A DNA stretch of 37,556 nt from Candidatus Heimdallarchaeota archaeon. GTDB lineage: Archaea > Asgardarchaeota > Heimdallarchaeia > Heimdallarchaeales > Heimdallarchaeaceae. Numbering within the stretch: position 1 is the stretch's first letter; every line of letters starts with the position of its first letter. Shown one piece after another: positions 15,433 to 24,231 of the stretch. The DNA lies in assembly GCA_023136245.1 (NCBI GenBank), contig JAGLRO010000021.1, forward strand, positions 1 through 37,556, in the 5' to 3' direction. The notes below the pieces were generated by a model, which saw only the letters and a program-made list of their open reading frames with translations, was not told the DNA's origin and made no database searches. The position numbers were made by a program, and so were the translations under genes.

Positions 15433-17889
15433 TTAATAATTCGGTGGACTTGGAGGACTTGGGGCTTTAGGAGTTTTTGTCTTAATTCGAGGGATTATAA
15501 CTCGTACAACAACCACAACAAGGGCACCAGCACCTATCAAACCTCCAATTATAGAAAGCGCAATTATACTTCCTGCAGAGAGACCACCAACACCAAATTG
15601 CTCGTAGTCTAGAGGATTGATTAAAGTGCATGAATATGGTATAAATTCTATTGAGATAGAACCATTAAGGTTTGCATGATAAACATTGAACATGAAAACT
15701 AATTGTTGTGAAAGGACACCAAATTCGATTTCATAACTTATGTTATCAGGTGCATATGTCGTATCATAATTAACAAAGTATGTGCTTGATGTATAATCTT
15801 TGTAGTAGTATTTATTCCAAACAGCTTCTCTTCTGAAATAATCTGGTCTAATTCCATCACTATTTGGAAAATCAAAGACTGCATTTCCTCTTGTCCCATT
15901 TATTACCTCAATTTTTATCTTGTACCAAGTAAATTCAGGAACTGTTGTATTGATAATGTACAAATCGTAATCATTGCCAATATCATAGAAATCGTAGGAT
16001 CCTAACCAACTACCATTGACTAAGAAAGCATCTGCTATGAAATTTAAATTCACAATATTGAAATCATCAGGATAGCCAGGGTCAATCTTCAGAATTATCT
16101 GAACTGATGTTTGATTAACGAATGCATCACCATAATTATTCCAGGAGTATCCAGTGTTATTGTATACATCTAGAACGTATATTAACACATATCTAGTGCA
16201 TGGTTCAAGTGAATAGAACGACAGAACTTGTGTGTCATTTGTATCATAAGCTTGAAAAATTCCAGTATCTTGCTGATTCCCTAAAGTGTCATCTATAGTT
16301 TCAGTTGGGTGCATATAATTTCCAGTATAGATGCTGAATTCGTACTCAACAGTATAATTATTCGGCATAGTGAATGTGAAGTTAAAGTTGTTGAACTCAA
16401 GCTGAGGAATATCAAATCTAAATAGTCTATAGTTATCAGGTGTTCCATCTTCTTGTTCCAAATCTAAGGATTTTGTGACGTTATAAACCTCATAATTAAC
16501 TGTGCTTAATAGAATATCAAAATCATATGTGCTTATTGTAGGATTCATAAAGAAGTAAAATCCTGGTTCCAGAATAATCTTCATAGAATCTTCAGCTAGA
16601 GGATTCATGGTATAAGAATCTCCACTAAGAGTACCTTCATCTAAGTATCTTGATATCCACATATCTAAAGGTCCTCCTCCAGTGTAGTTTAAGTACAATA
16701 GTTGTGTTTGTTCAACATTTACACCGAAATTTAGAATATCATCCTCATATACATCTTGAACACCAGATTCAAGTAATGGAAGATCCTCACTGATAATAGA
16801 GAATATATAATCAAATTCAATCCAATCTGTATTATCTCTCTCGCAGTCTATATAGATTAGGATTTTAGTATCATATTCAAAATACATGTTGAATTTATCA
16901 GGTGATCCTGATCCAAGCATGAAATCTAAATAAGATAAAGGCTGACCATCATCAAAATACAGTGTTGTAGGACGGATATAAGCCAACGTGTTAATAGAGT
17001 TATCAAAACGAATATATTTCATTTGATAGAAACCTTTTGGTATCTCGAAATAATACACATGAATTGCTTCTTTATCCAAGTTATCTTCGAATAGATTTCT
17101 TGATTCATTCCAAACTTGATTAGGTTCTTGTATAAATCTACTAGCAACAGGAGAATCAACTGTTTTTTTACCAACTCTGATCTCTCTAGGTTCCATAATC
17201 ACATAATTGTCTGTAGTTGAGATAAAGTAGATGAAATATGTTCCTCTGTCACGAGAGAATAATGGTTGCACATTTCTGGAAACACCATTTGCTGAGTCCG
17301 CATAGGAAAGAACATCGTTGAAGTATACATAATAAGTTAAGAAAGCAGTAGTTCTAATATTAAGATCAAAGAATTCTCCTTCTCGCAGGTTGACTGTAAA
17401 AAGATATAGTATTTCAGCTTCTAATTCTAAAGTAGTTTTTGACTTTAGTGAAAGCTCTCCTTGATCATTCAAACCTACAGTGAAGTTGAGATTCGGTCCT
17501 GCTCCAGTATTGTTAGTTGCTGTTAAGTAAGTTGGATGATTAATCCAGTTTGATTCTTCATAGAAGTATCTGTTAAAGCTATTATAATACGAAGAATCAT
17601 AAGATTGTCTAAAGACACTGGATCCATTACCCATGGATGTTGCAGAAAAACCAGTATCTTCACGAACGTACCTTAAATCTGTATCATAATCATTTTCAAG
17701 ATATTGATTTTCCATGGCATGATTACCATTAATAACCCCATAACCAGTGTTATCATGTTCATTTAATGTCACTGTTGTAGTTACATTCCAATCATATGCA
17801 TACGTTTCAATTGTGATAAATGTTGAAGAAACAATTAGAATCGAAACAACTAGACATAAAATAGAAAGTATTTTTTGTTTTATTTTCAT
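15433..17889 (-). CDS. Large secreted surface protein with C-terminal membrane anchor
   Basis: This 818-aa protein has an N-terminal signal peptide (IKQKILSILCLVVSILIVSS) and one C-terminal transmembrane helix (about residues 772-798) followed by a short basic tail that ends in a Pro-Ser repeat (APSPPSPPNY). The extracellular part is rich in beta-strand patterns, aromatic residues, Asp and Asn, with many N-x-S/T glycosylation sequons (NVTTT, NNTG, NDTQ, NQTS, NGS). Several stretches (LYLFTVNLREGEFFDLNI, IHVYYFEIPKGFYQMKY, YRLFRFDIPQLEF) look like repeated beta-sandwich modules of the pre-peptidase-C-terminal type. I do not recognise an enzyme domain. It is probably a cell-envelope glycoprotein or adhesin. 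Confidence 0.8.
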   Translation of the reverse strand: MKIKQKILSILCLVVSILIVSSTFITIETYAYDWNVTTTVTLNEHDNTGYGVINGNHAMENQYLENDYDTDLRYVREDTGFSATSMGNGSSVFRQSYDSSYYNSFNRYFYEESNWINHPTYLTATNNTGAGPNLNFTVGLNDQGELSLKSKTTLELEAEILYLFTVNLREGEFFDLNIRTTAFLTYYVYFNDVLSYADSANGVSRNVQPLFSRDRGTYFIYFISTTDNYVIMEPREIRVGKKTVDSPVASRFIQEPNQVWNESRNLFEDNLDKEAIHVYYFEIPKGFYQMKYIRFDNSINTLAYIRPTTLYFDDGQPLSYLDFMLGSGSPDKFNMYFEYDTKILIYIDCERDNTDWIEFDYIFSIISEDLPLLESGVQDVYEDDILNFGVNVEQTQLLYLNYTGGGPLDMWISRYLDEGTLSGDSYTMNPLAEDSMKIILEPGFYFFMNPTISTYDFDILLSTVNYEVYNVTKSLDLEQEDGTPDNYRLFRFDIPQLEFNNFNFTFTMPNNYTVEYEFSIYTGNYMHPTETIDDTLGNQQDTGIFQAYDTNDTQVLSFYSLEPCTRYVLIYVLDVYNNTGYSWNNYGDAFVNQTSVQIILKIDPGYPDDFNIVNLNFIADAFLVNGSWLGSYDFYDIGNDYDLYIINTTVPEFTWYKIKIEVINGTRGNAVFDFPNSDGIRPDYFRREAVWNKYYYKDYTSSTYFVNYDTTYAPDNISYEIEFGVLSQQLVFMFNVYHANLNGSISIEFIPYSCTLINPLDYEQFGVGGLSAGSIIALSIIGGLIGAGALVVVVVRVIIPRIKTKTPKAPSPPSPPNY

Positions 17890-17946
17890 TTAAATCTAAA
17901 GAAGATATAAGGGTTAGTCTAAAAAAACCTTGTTAAAGTTTCAAAA

Positions 17947-18351
17947 TTAATTTCCCATAGTATGGATATAGATAGGCTTTATTTTAATCAAAATTCGTAT
18001 CTCGCCTTCTGATAAAGGATATATAGCTCTCTCCATATATTTCATCGAGAGCTTGTTGATATGCTCTTTGGCTCCTGTTTCTGTAAGATCAATTATTTCT
18101 CCTTGAATCCCGAGATATCTATAAGGATTGTTCTGATCTTGGATACTTATTGCTACTTTGGCTCCTTTGAACATATTTCTAGTTTTTTTCCTACCTTTTG
18201 CTGTGTTCATAAGAATTTCATTCTTAGCTTTGTCATAGTCTATCCAAACAGGAGTAACTTGTGGAGAACCATCCGGATTGATAGTAGCAACATGTGCAAA
18301 ATTCTTTCCCAATAATAAATCTTGAATACTTTCAGGAATACTCATTTCCAT
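17947..18351 (-). CDS. Pyridoxamine 5'-phosphate oxidase-like split-barrel protein (FMN or F420 dependent)
   Basis: From ATG 18351 the protein has 134 aa and the split-barrel flavin-binding pattern: FAHVATINPDGSPQVTPVWIDYD, then ILMNTAKGRKKTRNMFKGAKVAISI, and YRYLGIQGEIIDL. This is the layout of the small PPOX-class family whose archaeal and actinobacterial members often use F420H2. The open frame extends upstream to 18435, overlapping the MFS gene. I prefer 18351 because an A/T box TTTATTAT (18375-18382) is centred 27-28 nt before it, fitting a leaderless transcript; ATG 18345 is an alternative. The substrate is unknown. Confidence 0.8.
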   Translation of the reverse strand: MEMSIPESIQDLLLGKNFAHVATINPDGSPQVTPVWIDYDKAKNEILMNTAKGRKKTRNMFKGAKVAISIQDQNNPYRYLGIQGEIIDLTETGAKEHINKLSMKYMERAIYPLSEGEIRILIKIKPIYIHTMGN

Positions 18352-18374
18352 CAATATTAAGTGGTACTTCTGAG

Positions 18375-18382
18375 ATAATAAA
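18375..18382 (-). promoter_or_regulatory. A/T box for a leaderless split-barrel gene transcript
   Basis: On the minus strand TTTATTAT lies here, centred about 27 nt upstream of ATG 18351. This is the distance expected if transcription starts at or next to the start codon. The box lies in the short gap between the MFS stop and the next gene. Confidence 0.45.
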
Positions 18383-18412
18383 GCTAATTTAAGAACAAAA
18401 ATAAGAAAGATT

Positions 18413-19825
18413 CTATTCTGAAGACACGGGGTCAAGTGCTGGTTTTGGTGGCTCTCCTGCGAATTTATAGAACTTTGTCCAAATCAGAATTACTATTGTT
18501 GTTATGAGAAGAAAAACACCAGCTCCTGTCATAGTTATGATGATTCCAATCGAATCGGCAGTTATACCTGAAACTGACAAACACATTACACTGAATACTT
18601 GAATATATGCATTTGTTGCGCTATATGCTCTTCCTCTAACCTCATTGGGTACATTTTCTGCAAACAAAGCATTGATTGCTAGACTAAACATACCATTAAA
18701 GAATCCATTAAACAAACCTACTCCCAATAGAAGGTAGAAACTAGGTTTGAAAAGGAAAATAAAATAATAAAATGAAATTGAGAGAGTACCTAAAGTAATT
18801 GCTAAAGGTCTTCCTATTCGCTTCTCAAATCTTCCAAAAATAAGATTTCCTGCAATAGAACCAAAAGCAGCTATAGCTCCAAGAAATCCAAATTCTCTAT
18901 CTGATAGATCCTTAAGAGTCTGTCGAAATATCGGATTGTACACATTAAATATAGAATCAGGAGTATTAAAATACTGAATTGCAAGTGCATTTTGTTTCAC
19001 TTCAAAAAGATATGGCAGAAGTAAAGGTCCAGCAAATGCCGTCCCTATGATGATGAATGTGAACATAAAGAGCAGTAATCTTACAGTTGGATGTCTAATA
19101 AGAAAAGTAAAGCCGTCTTTTAGATCTTTTAATACCACTTTAAATGATATAACCTCATCTTTGTCGCTGTCTGCTGAAGGGATGATTGTAAAGTAGACAA
19201 TTATTGCTGAAACAAAATAACAACCGCTTGTAATCCAGAAAGTTGAAGGTCCTAAGAAGATATAAATTGGTGCAGCAAATAGTGGTCCCAAAACTGCTAA
19301 AGTTTGAAAAACTAATTGACTTAAAGAAATCGCTTTTACATATAACCGCAAACCTGTGATTTCAGGTATAGCAGCAGATCGAGGAGCAACAAATGTTGCT
19401 GAAGCAGCACCAAGCAAGAAGGCTATAACAGCTATACCATATAAATTTGTTAAAAAAGGAAGAATGACAATAGAAACGCCCCGGATGATATCAGCACTCA
19501 CCATAAGTGCCTTTCTACTTATTCGATCAGCAAAAACTCCAGCTATTGGTCCTATAACTATCCAAGGTATAGTTTGAGCTGCAAGGATAAGTGTCATAGC
19601 AGTAATAGAAAGAGTCATTTCATAGACATAAAGCTGAATCGCTATACGAAAAATGGCGTCTCCAAAATTACTAAAAAATTGTCCTGATAAAAGCTTCATA
19701 AATTCCTTATTTTTGAAAACATCTAGATATGTCGGTTCATCCTTCTCAGGTTCTAGTGGAGTTTCATTCTCCACGTGTACAGTTTCAGCAATAATATCTG
19801 GACTACCGACATCATCATCATCCAT
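18413..19825 (-). CDS. Major facilitator superfamily transporter, probable drug/metabolite exporter
   Basis: This 470-aa protein has about 12 hydrophobic helices after a 38-residue acidic cytoplasmic N-terminus that opens MDDDD. FMKLLSGQFFSNFGDAIFRIAIQLYVYEM and the loop GVFADRISRKALMVSADIIRG match the MFS loop 2-3 motif (GxxxDRxxRr). The overall look is that of MefA/EntS-type exporters. A large loop after helix 6 or 7 (around EVKQNALAIQYFNTPDSIFNVYNPIFR) is unusual in length. The substrate is unknown. It precedes the split-barrel gene on the same strand with a gap of 61 nt. Confidence 0.85.
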   Translation of the reverse strand: MDDDDVGSPDIIAETVHVENETPLEPEKDEPTYLDVFKNKEFMKLLSGQFFSNFGDAIFRIAIQLYVYEMTLSITAMTLILAAQTIPWIVIGPIAGVFADRISRKALMVSADIIRGVSIVILPFLTNLYGIAVIAFLLGAASATFVAPRSAAIPEITGLRLYVKAISLSQLVFQTLAVLGPLFAAPIYIFLGPSTFWITSGCYFVSAIIVYFTIIPSADSDKDEVISFKVVLKDLKDGFTFLIRHPTVRLLLFMFTFIIIGTAFAGPLLLPYLFEVKQNALAIQYFNTPDSIFNVYNPIFRQTLKDLSDREFGFLGAIAAFGSIAGNLIFGRFEKRIGRPLAITLGTLSISFYYFIFLFKPSFYLLLGVGLFNGFFNGMFSLAINALFAENVPNEVRGRAYSATNAYIQVFSVMCLSVSGITADSIGIIITMTGAGVFLLITTIVILIWTKFYKFAGEPPKPALDPVSSE

Positions 19826-19919
19826 AGTTTGCCACCGTTATAAAACTAACTTTAACGAGAAATCATTCATATGCTTATAAAGATAATGAAATAGATTGTT
19901 TCAAGAAGAACATATATTT

Positions 19920-20729
19920 CTAAATTGTGTAACTATACAGATTTGTTTCATTTTCTTTCTTTAAATTTGATTTGAAACGATATACTTTCTTTTTTATTTT
20001 CTCTTCTTCTTCATTAGTTATTTCCACAAGATATTTCCATATTTGTGATTTTTCCTCTTTCTTTGTAAAATAGGAAGAAATCAGAGTACCTATTATTACA
20101 GCTGCTGATTTTGTAGTATCGATTTTTGGTATAGATTTAGAGTGGACAAGTTCATATCCTGCTATTTCCATTTCATTTATTTTATCACTGTGGTGAGGAT
20201 AAATGGTTGCCATGTGATTGACAATATGACAATATTTGTCTTTTAATTTCAGAGTGTACCCTAGTTTTCTTATCTTTGTAATATAACCTCTCTGTATTAA
20301 TTCCATTTGTTTTTTCTTCATTTTATTATAACTGAATGATTTCCCTGAACTTAATCCTTGCATATTATGTTTAAGTAAATCAAAATGAACATGTGATAGC
20401 TGCTCAAAAATGGATGCTAGTAGATTATCCAATATAGCTAAGAAGTTTATTGCTATTTGGTTTCTAGTAAAATGTTTATTCCGGTTTATTCTCTTAACTA
20501 TCAACAGAAGTTGTAAATTTTCAAACAAAGTCACTGATTGAATCAAAAATTCTTTTGGGATATGATCGTGGAGAACATCAATTATTTCATCGATACTCTC
20601 TTGTACTCGTTCCTCTGTTCTTTCTAATATTTGCAGAAATTTCTCCTTAGAACCTATCTCAACGTCAATTAGGGAAGAAATTAAATCTTTTTGCAATTCT
20701 TTATTATCTCCTCTAACGACATCTGCCAT
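19920..20729 (-). CDS. Helical protein of unknown function with a possible cyclin-like (TFIIB-core-like) C-terminus
   Basis: I do not recognise this gene with confidence. From ATG 20729 it encodes 269 mostly helical, charged residues with no membrane segment. The stretch from LIQRGYITKIRKLGYTLKLK through TTKSAAVIIGTLISSYFTK to IWKYLVEITNEEEEKIKKKV follows the order of the second cyclin repeat of archaeal TFB: helix, SPaglAAAalYiA-like helix, then a helix-turn-helix with a TeeTIrnRYkel-like end. The N-terminal zinc ribbon of TFB is absent. GAGGAT 5 nt before ATG 20729 supports this start; an upstream in-frame ATG at 20762 would add 11 residues. An orphan transcription factor is a hypothesis only. 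Confidence 0.6.
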   Translation of the reverse strand: MADVVRGDNKELQKDLISSLIDVEIGSKEKFLQILERTEERVQESIDEIIDVLHDHIPKEFLIQSVTLFENLQLLLIVKRINRNKHFTRNQIAINFLAILDNLLASIFEQLSHVHFDLLKHNMQGLSSGKSFSYNKMKKKQMELIQRGYITKIRKLGYTLKLKDKYCHIVNHMATIYPHHSDKINEMEIAGYELVHSKSIPKIDTTKSAAVIIGTLISSYFTKKEEKSQIWKYLVEITNEEEEKIKKKVYRFKSNLKKENETNLYSYTI

Positions 20730-20820
20730 TGGATATCCTCGAGAGTATATCCGTAATTTCATTTAAATACGGAAAAAAAATCAAGGAAAATAATTTGGAA
20801 AGCAGCACTTTGATTCTGTT

Positions 20821-22278
20821 CTAGATTAATCCTACTTCGTCATTGAACTTAATAATCAGTTCATCTATAGGTTTTACAAGCATTCTAATTGATTCCCAAT
20901 AAGAAGAATCATACCACTGACGGTTCAGTTCTTCTAACTCCTTCCCTTGCTGTTCAATCCAAGTGAAATATTTCAAATTATGAATTTTTTTGCGTTGATA
21001 ATAATCTAATTCTAACATATTGTCTGTCTTTAATCCGTGTAAATGTGCATGAAAATCTCGAATTGCATTTTCACGGGTGTAAATACCCTTTTGTTTTCTA
21101 AGTTCGTTTATACGGGATTGATAGAGTTCCATCGAATCTGTGAGTACTGTAAAAACAACATCATTTCTATTCAATTCAAAGTATTTTGAATATTTGATTG
21201 CCATTACCATATTTGCAATTCCTGAAATTCCAAAAAGGTGTAATTTACTAACAATCTCTTCAGAGACTCCCATACTAATTAGAAAATCATGACCTGCTTT
21301 TTCATTAAACAATCTCATTATTTGATAAGTATCATTGTCATCAACTGCAATTACCATATCAGTATTCTTAACATTATGAATCCAAGGGATGTGCTTGTCT
21401 CCTATTCCCTCAATAGTATGAGCACCAAAACCATTATGCAACATTGTAGGACATTGTAGTGCTTCACCAGCTGCGATATTTAGGAATGGATAATATTGCT
21501 TTAACAAGTCTCCACTTGCAAGTGTGCCAGCTGATCCTGTTGTTAGTACTAAACCATGAAAATTGTCATTCCTTAGTTCTTTTGTCAAAACCTCTTTCAT
21601 TGCATTTCCAGTTACATCATAATGCCAAAGATAATTTCCAAATTCCTCGAATTGATTGAAAACAAATATATTCTCTCTAGTTTGTCTAAGCTCCCAAACC
21701 TTATCAAAAATTTCTTTGACATTGCTTTCACTTCCAGGTGTTTTAATTACTTCACCAGCAACTGACTGTAACCAATCAAATCTTTCTTGTGACATTTCTT
21801 CAGGAAGTATTGCTATGGATTCACATGCTAGAAGTGCTGAATCATATGCTCCTCCTCTGCAATAATTTCCTGTACTGGGCCATACTGCTTTATGAATAGA
21901 AGGATTAAATTGTCCAGTAACTAAACGGGGAACAAGACATCCAAAAGTTGCTCCCACTTTGTGTGCTCCTGTGGGAAAATATTTTCCTACTAGAGCTATT
22001 ATTCTCGCTTCTACTCCGGTTAATTCAGTAGGTAGTTCAATGTAATTTACGTTCTGAAATCCACCTGATTTCTCCACTGGTTCATTCTTCCAAGTGATTC
22101 TAAAGAGATTCCGAGGATGTACTTGCCAAAGACCTATTTCTTTAAGTTCTGCAGTTATGAGACTTGGAATTGTAGTGGGATCCCTTTGTTGAGCAAAAGT
22201 TGGAATTATAATTTCTTTTTCTCTAGCTCGCTTTATTGCTTCTTGTAAACCGTTTTCATTAACTGTTAAATCAATCAT
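20821..22278 (-). CDS. Fold-type II PLP-dependent enzyme of unassigned substrate
   Basis: This 485-aa protein belongs to the tryptophan synthase beta/cysteine synthase superfamily. It has the PLP lysine in PTGAHKVGATFG (K107), the STGNYCRGGAYDSALL substrate loop (135-150) and a phosphate-binding loop TTGSAGTLASGD (246-257). It is longer than cysteine synthases (about 310-330 aa); the extra length includes a C-terminal helical region after residue 400 (NAIRDFHAHLHGLKTDNMLELDYYQ in part). HKVGA resembles the Lys motif of tryptophan synthase beta-like and aminoacrylate-forming lyases. I cannot name the reaction. The start follows a TATATT-like A/T region and has little ribosome binding site, so it may be leaderless. 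It is divergent from the aminotransferase-SCP2 gene. Confidence 0.8.
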   Translation of the reverse strand: MIDLTVNENGLQEAIKRAREKEIIIPTFAQQRDPTTIPSLITAELKEIGLWQVHPRNLFRITWKNEPVEKSGGFQNVNYIELPTELTGVEARIIALVGKYFPTGAHKVGATFGCLVPRLVTGQFNPSIHKAVWPSTGNYCRGGAYDSALLACESIAILPEEMSQERFDWLQSVAGEVIKTPGSESNVKEIFDKVWELRQTRENIFVFNQFEEFGNYLWHYDVTGNAMKEVLTKELRNDNFHGLVLTTGSAGTLASGDLLKQYYPFLNIAAGEALQCPTMLHNGFGAHTIEGIGDKHIPWIHNVKNTDMVIAVDDNDTYQIMRLFNEKAGHDFLISMGVSEEIVSKLHLFGISGIANMVMAIKYSKYFELNRNDVVFTVLTDSMELYQSRINELRKQKGIYTRENAIRDFHAHLHGLKTDNMLELDYYQRKKIHNLKYFTWIEQQGKELEELNRQWYDSSYWESIRMLVKPIDELIIKFNDEVGLI

Positions 22279-22435
22279 TGATATACATCATTGATAATAT
22301 ATTTTTAATCTTTCTAACAAAAAATGAGAAAGAAATAGCTTATAGTTATTTTCCTTTCCATTTTCATAATTCTTGGTTCTTCAAATTATTTAAATATCAG
22401 TGACGGGTTCAAACGATTATTATAGGTAGATAGTT

Positions 22436-24169
22436 ATGACCGTTGGGGAAATTGAGAAAGTTAAAGCTGATATAATAGAGAAATACAAAAATAAAACATC
22501 TACTTCTGAAAAGCATTTTGAAGAAGCAAAGAAATGGCTTCCAGGAGGAGGAACTAGAAATGTTGCCTATTTCTATCCTTATCCTTTCTTTGTTACAAAA
22601 GGAGAAGGATGCTACCTTTACGATTATGATGGTAACCAATACATCGATTGTTTGAATAGTATGACAGTGAACATTCATGGCCATGCTCATCCTAAAATCG
22701 TTGAAAAAATGCAAGAACAGGCGAAAGAAGGAACATCGCATGCTGCACCTATGGAGCTTCAATACGAGTTAGCAAAGATTATTTGTGATAGAACACCTTC
22801 GATTGAATTGCTTAGATTCTGTAATTCTGGCACAGAAGCAACTATGTTTACAATCCGTGCTGCTAGAGAATACACCAAGAAAAATAAGATAATAAAGACA
22901 GAAGGAGGTTATCACGGTTCCCATGATTATGTGGAGGTTAATATTACACCTAATCTAACAGCAGAAGAAATGCCTATTGCAACCGTAGAAAAAGGAGTTC
23001 CTGAAACAGTTCTACAGGATGTATATATTGTCCCATATAATGACTTATCTGCAGCTGAAAAGATTATGAAAAAACATCATAAAAAGATTGCAGCTATGAT
23101 TATTGAACCAATTATGGGATCTGGTGGAGGAGCAATTGCAACTAAAGAATATCTTCAAGGGTTAAGAGATTTAACAAAGAAATATGGAATTCTGTTGATA
23201 TTTGATGAAGTAATAACTTTTCGAATGACTACTGGAGGTATGCAGAAATATTATGGTGTAACTCCAGATTTAACAGCTCTTGGGAAAACCATAGGTGGAG
23301 GATTACCTGTTGGTGCTTTTGGTGGAAAACGTGAGATAATAGATCAATTTAATCCAACAAAGAAGAAGTTTATAACACATTCAGGGACTTTCAGTGGAAA
23401 TGCTATGACAATGATTGCTGGAAAGACAGCAATGGAATTATATGATGAAGCAGAAATTGAAAGATTAGGAAGATTGGGAGACCGTTTAAAAGAGGGATTA
23501 AGAGAAGTTCTGAAAAATCTCAATATTAAAGGACAAGTTAGTGGATTACAATCATTAATTTATGTATATTTATTCGAAGAACCCATAATTAATGCAAGAC
23601 AAACTGTCTTTAAATTAATACCAACCCTAGAACTATCAAAATATTTGACACTAACTCTAGCTATAAACGGAATATACGCTGTATCAAGAGGTGTTACTGC
23701 ATTCATTCTTTCAACACCAATGAATGAAGAAATAATTGATGAGATAGTAGTACGCTATAGAAGAGCTATGGAAATGATATTACCTTTATACAACCAAATA
23801 AAGAATTACTCAGGATTTGCATCTATTATTTTTGCAATGCTTAAATCGCTAAATACTGAACCAGAGTTTTCAAAACAATTTAAAGAACACAATTACACTA
23901 TTCTTCTTGTTGCAAAAGAAGATCCTAAAGCGATAAAACTTCTAATTAACAAAGGGGAAATCCAGTTTAATCAGCTAGACAATCAAAGTGAGATTATCAA
24001 GGCAGCAAAAAAAGAATGTGATGCTTCAATAATAACAACAACTCCAATTTTCTTAGGTTTTGGTTCAGGACAAATTAGTCCAATCAAAGCAATCTTGTTT
24101 GGAAAATTAAGAATAAAAGGATTGAAGTATATCTTAAAGTTTTCAAAATATTTTAAGTTGCTTCAGTAA
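22436..24169 (+). CDS. Class III aminotransferase (glutamate-1-semialdehyde aminomutase-like) fused to an SCP2 domain
   Basis: This 577-aa protein has two parts. Residues 1-454 form a class III PLP aminotransferase: KWLPGGGTRN near the start, SGTEATMFTIRAAR (131-144), EGGYHGSHD, the PLP Asp in LIFDEVITFR (D257) and the PLP Lys in ALGKTIGGGLPVG (K284). The spacing resembles glutamate-1-semialdehyde aminomutase. Residues about 465-577 end in IFLGFGSGQISPIKAI and then FGKLRIKGLKYILKF, the typical end of sterol carrier protein 2 domains, which bind lipids in a hydrophobic tunnel. The fusion suggests an amino-lipid or hydrophobic keto substrate; this is inference. An A/T box TTTAAATA lies at 22389-22396 and a ribosome binding site AGGTAG at 22424-22429. 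Confidence 0.88.
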   Translation: MTVGEIEKVKADIIEKYKNKTSTSEKHFEEAKKWLPGGGTRNVAYFYPYPFFVTKGEGCYLYDYDGNQYIDCLNSMTVNIHGHAHPKIVEKMQEQAKEGTSHAAPMELQYELAKIICDRTPSIELLRFCNSGTEATMFTIRAAREYTKKNKIIKTEGGYHGSHDYVEVNITPNLTAEEMPIATVEKGVPETVLQDVYIVPYNDLSAAEKIMKKHHKKIAAMIIEPIMGSGGGAIATKEYLQGLRDLTKKYGILLIFDEVITFRMTTGGMQKYYGVTPDLTALGKTIGGGLPVGAFGGKREIIDQFNPTKKKFITHSGTFSGNAMTMIAGKTAMELYDEAEIERLGRLGDRLKEGLREVLKNLNIKGQVSGLQSLIYVYLFEEPIINARQTVFKLIPTLELSKYLTLTLAINGIYAVSRGVTAFILSTPMNEEIIDEIVVRYRRAMEMILPLYNQIKNYSGFASIIFAMLKSLNTEPEFSKQFKEHNYTILLVAKEDPKAIKLLINKGEIQFNQLDNQSEIIKAAKKECDASIITTTPIFLGFGSGQISPIKAILFGKLRIKGLKYILKFSKYFKLLQ

Positions 24170-24231
24170 TCACTCTTTCTTAAGAAATTCACAGCAAATT
24201 ATTTAATTACAAGCTTTCATAAATAACGGCC

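Noticed and set aside
22409-22762. 117-aa minus-strand ORF over the start of the aminotransferase-SCP2 gene
   Set aside because: Antisense to a clear coding region; Phe/Cys/Ser-rich composition typical of a complementary frame.
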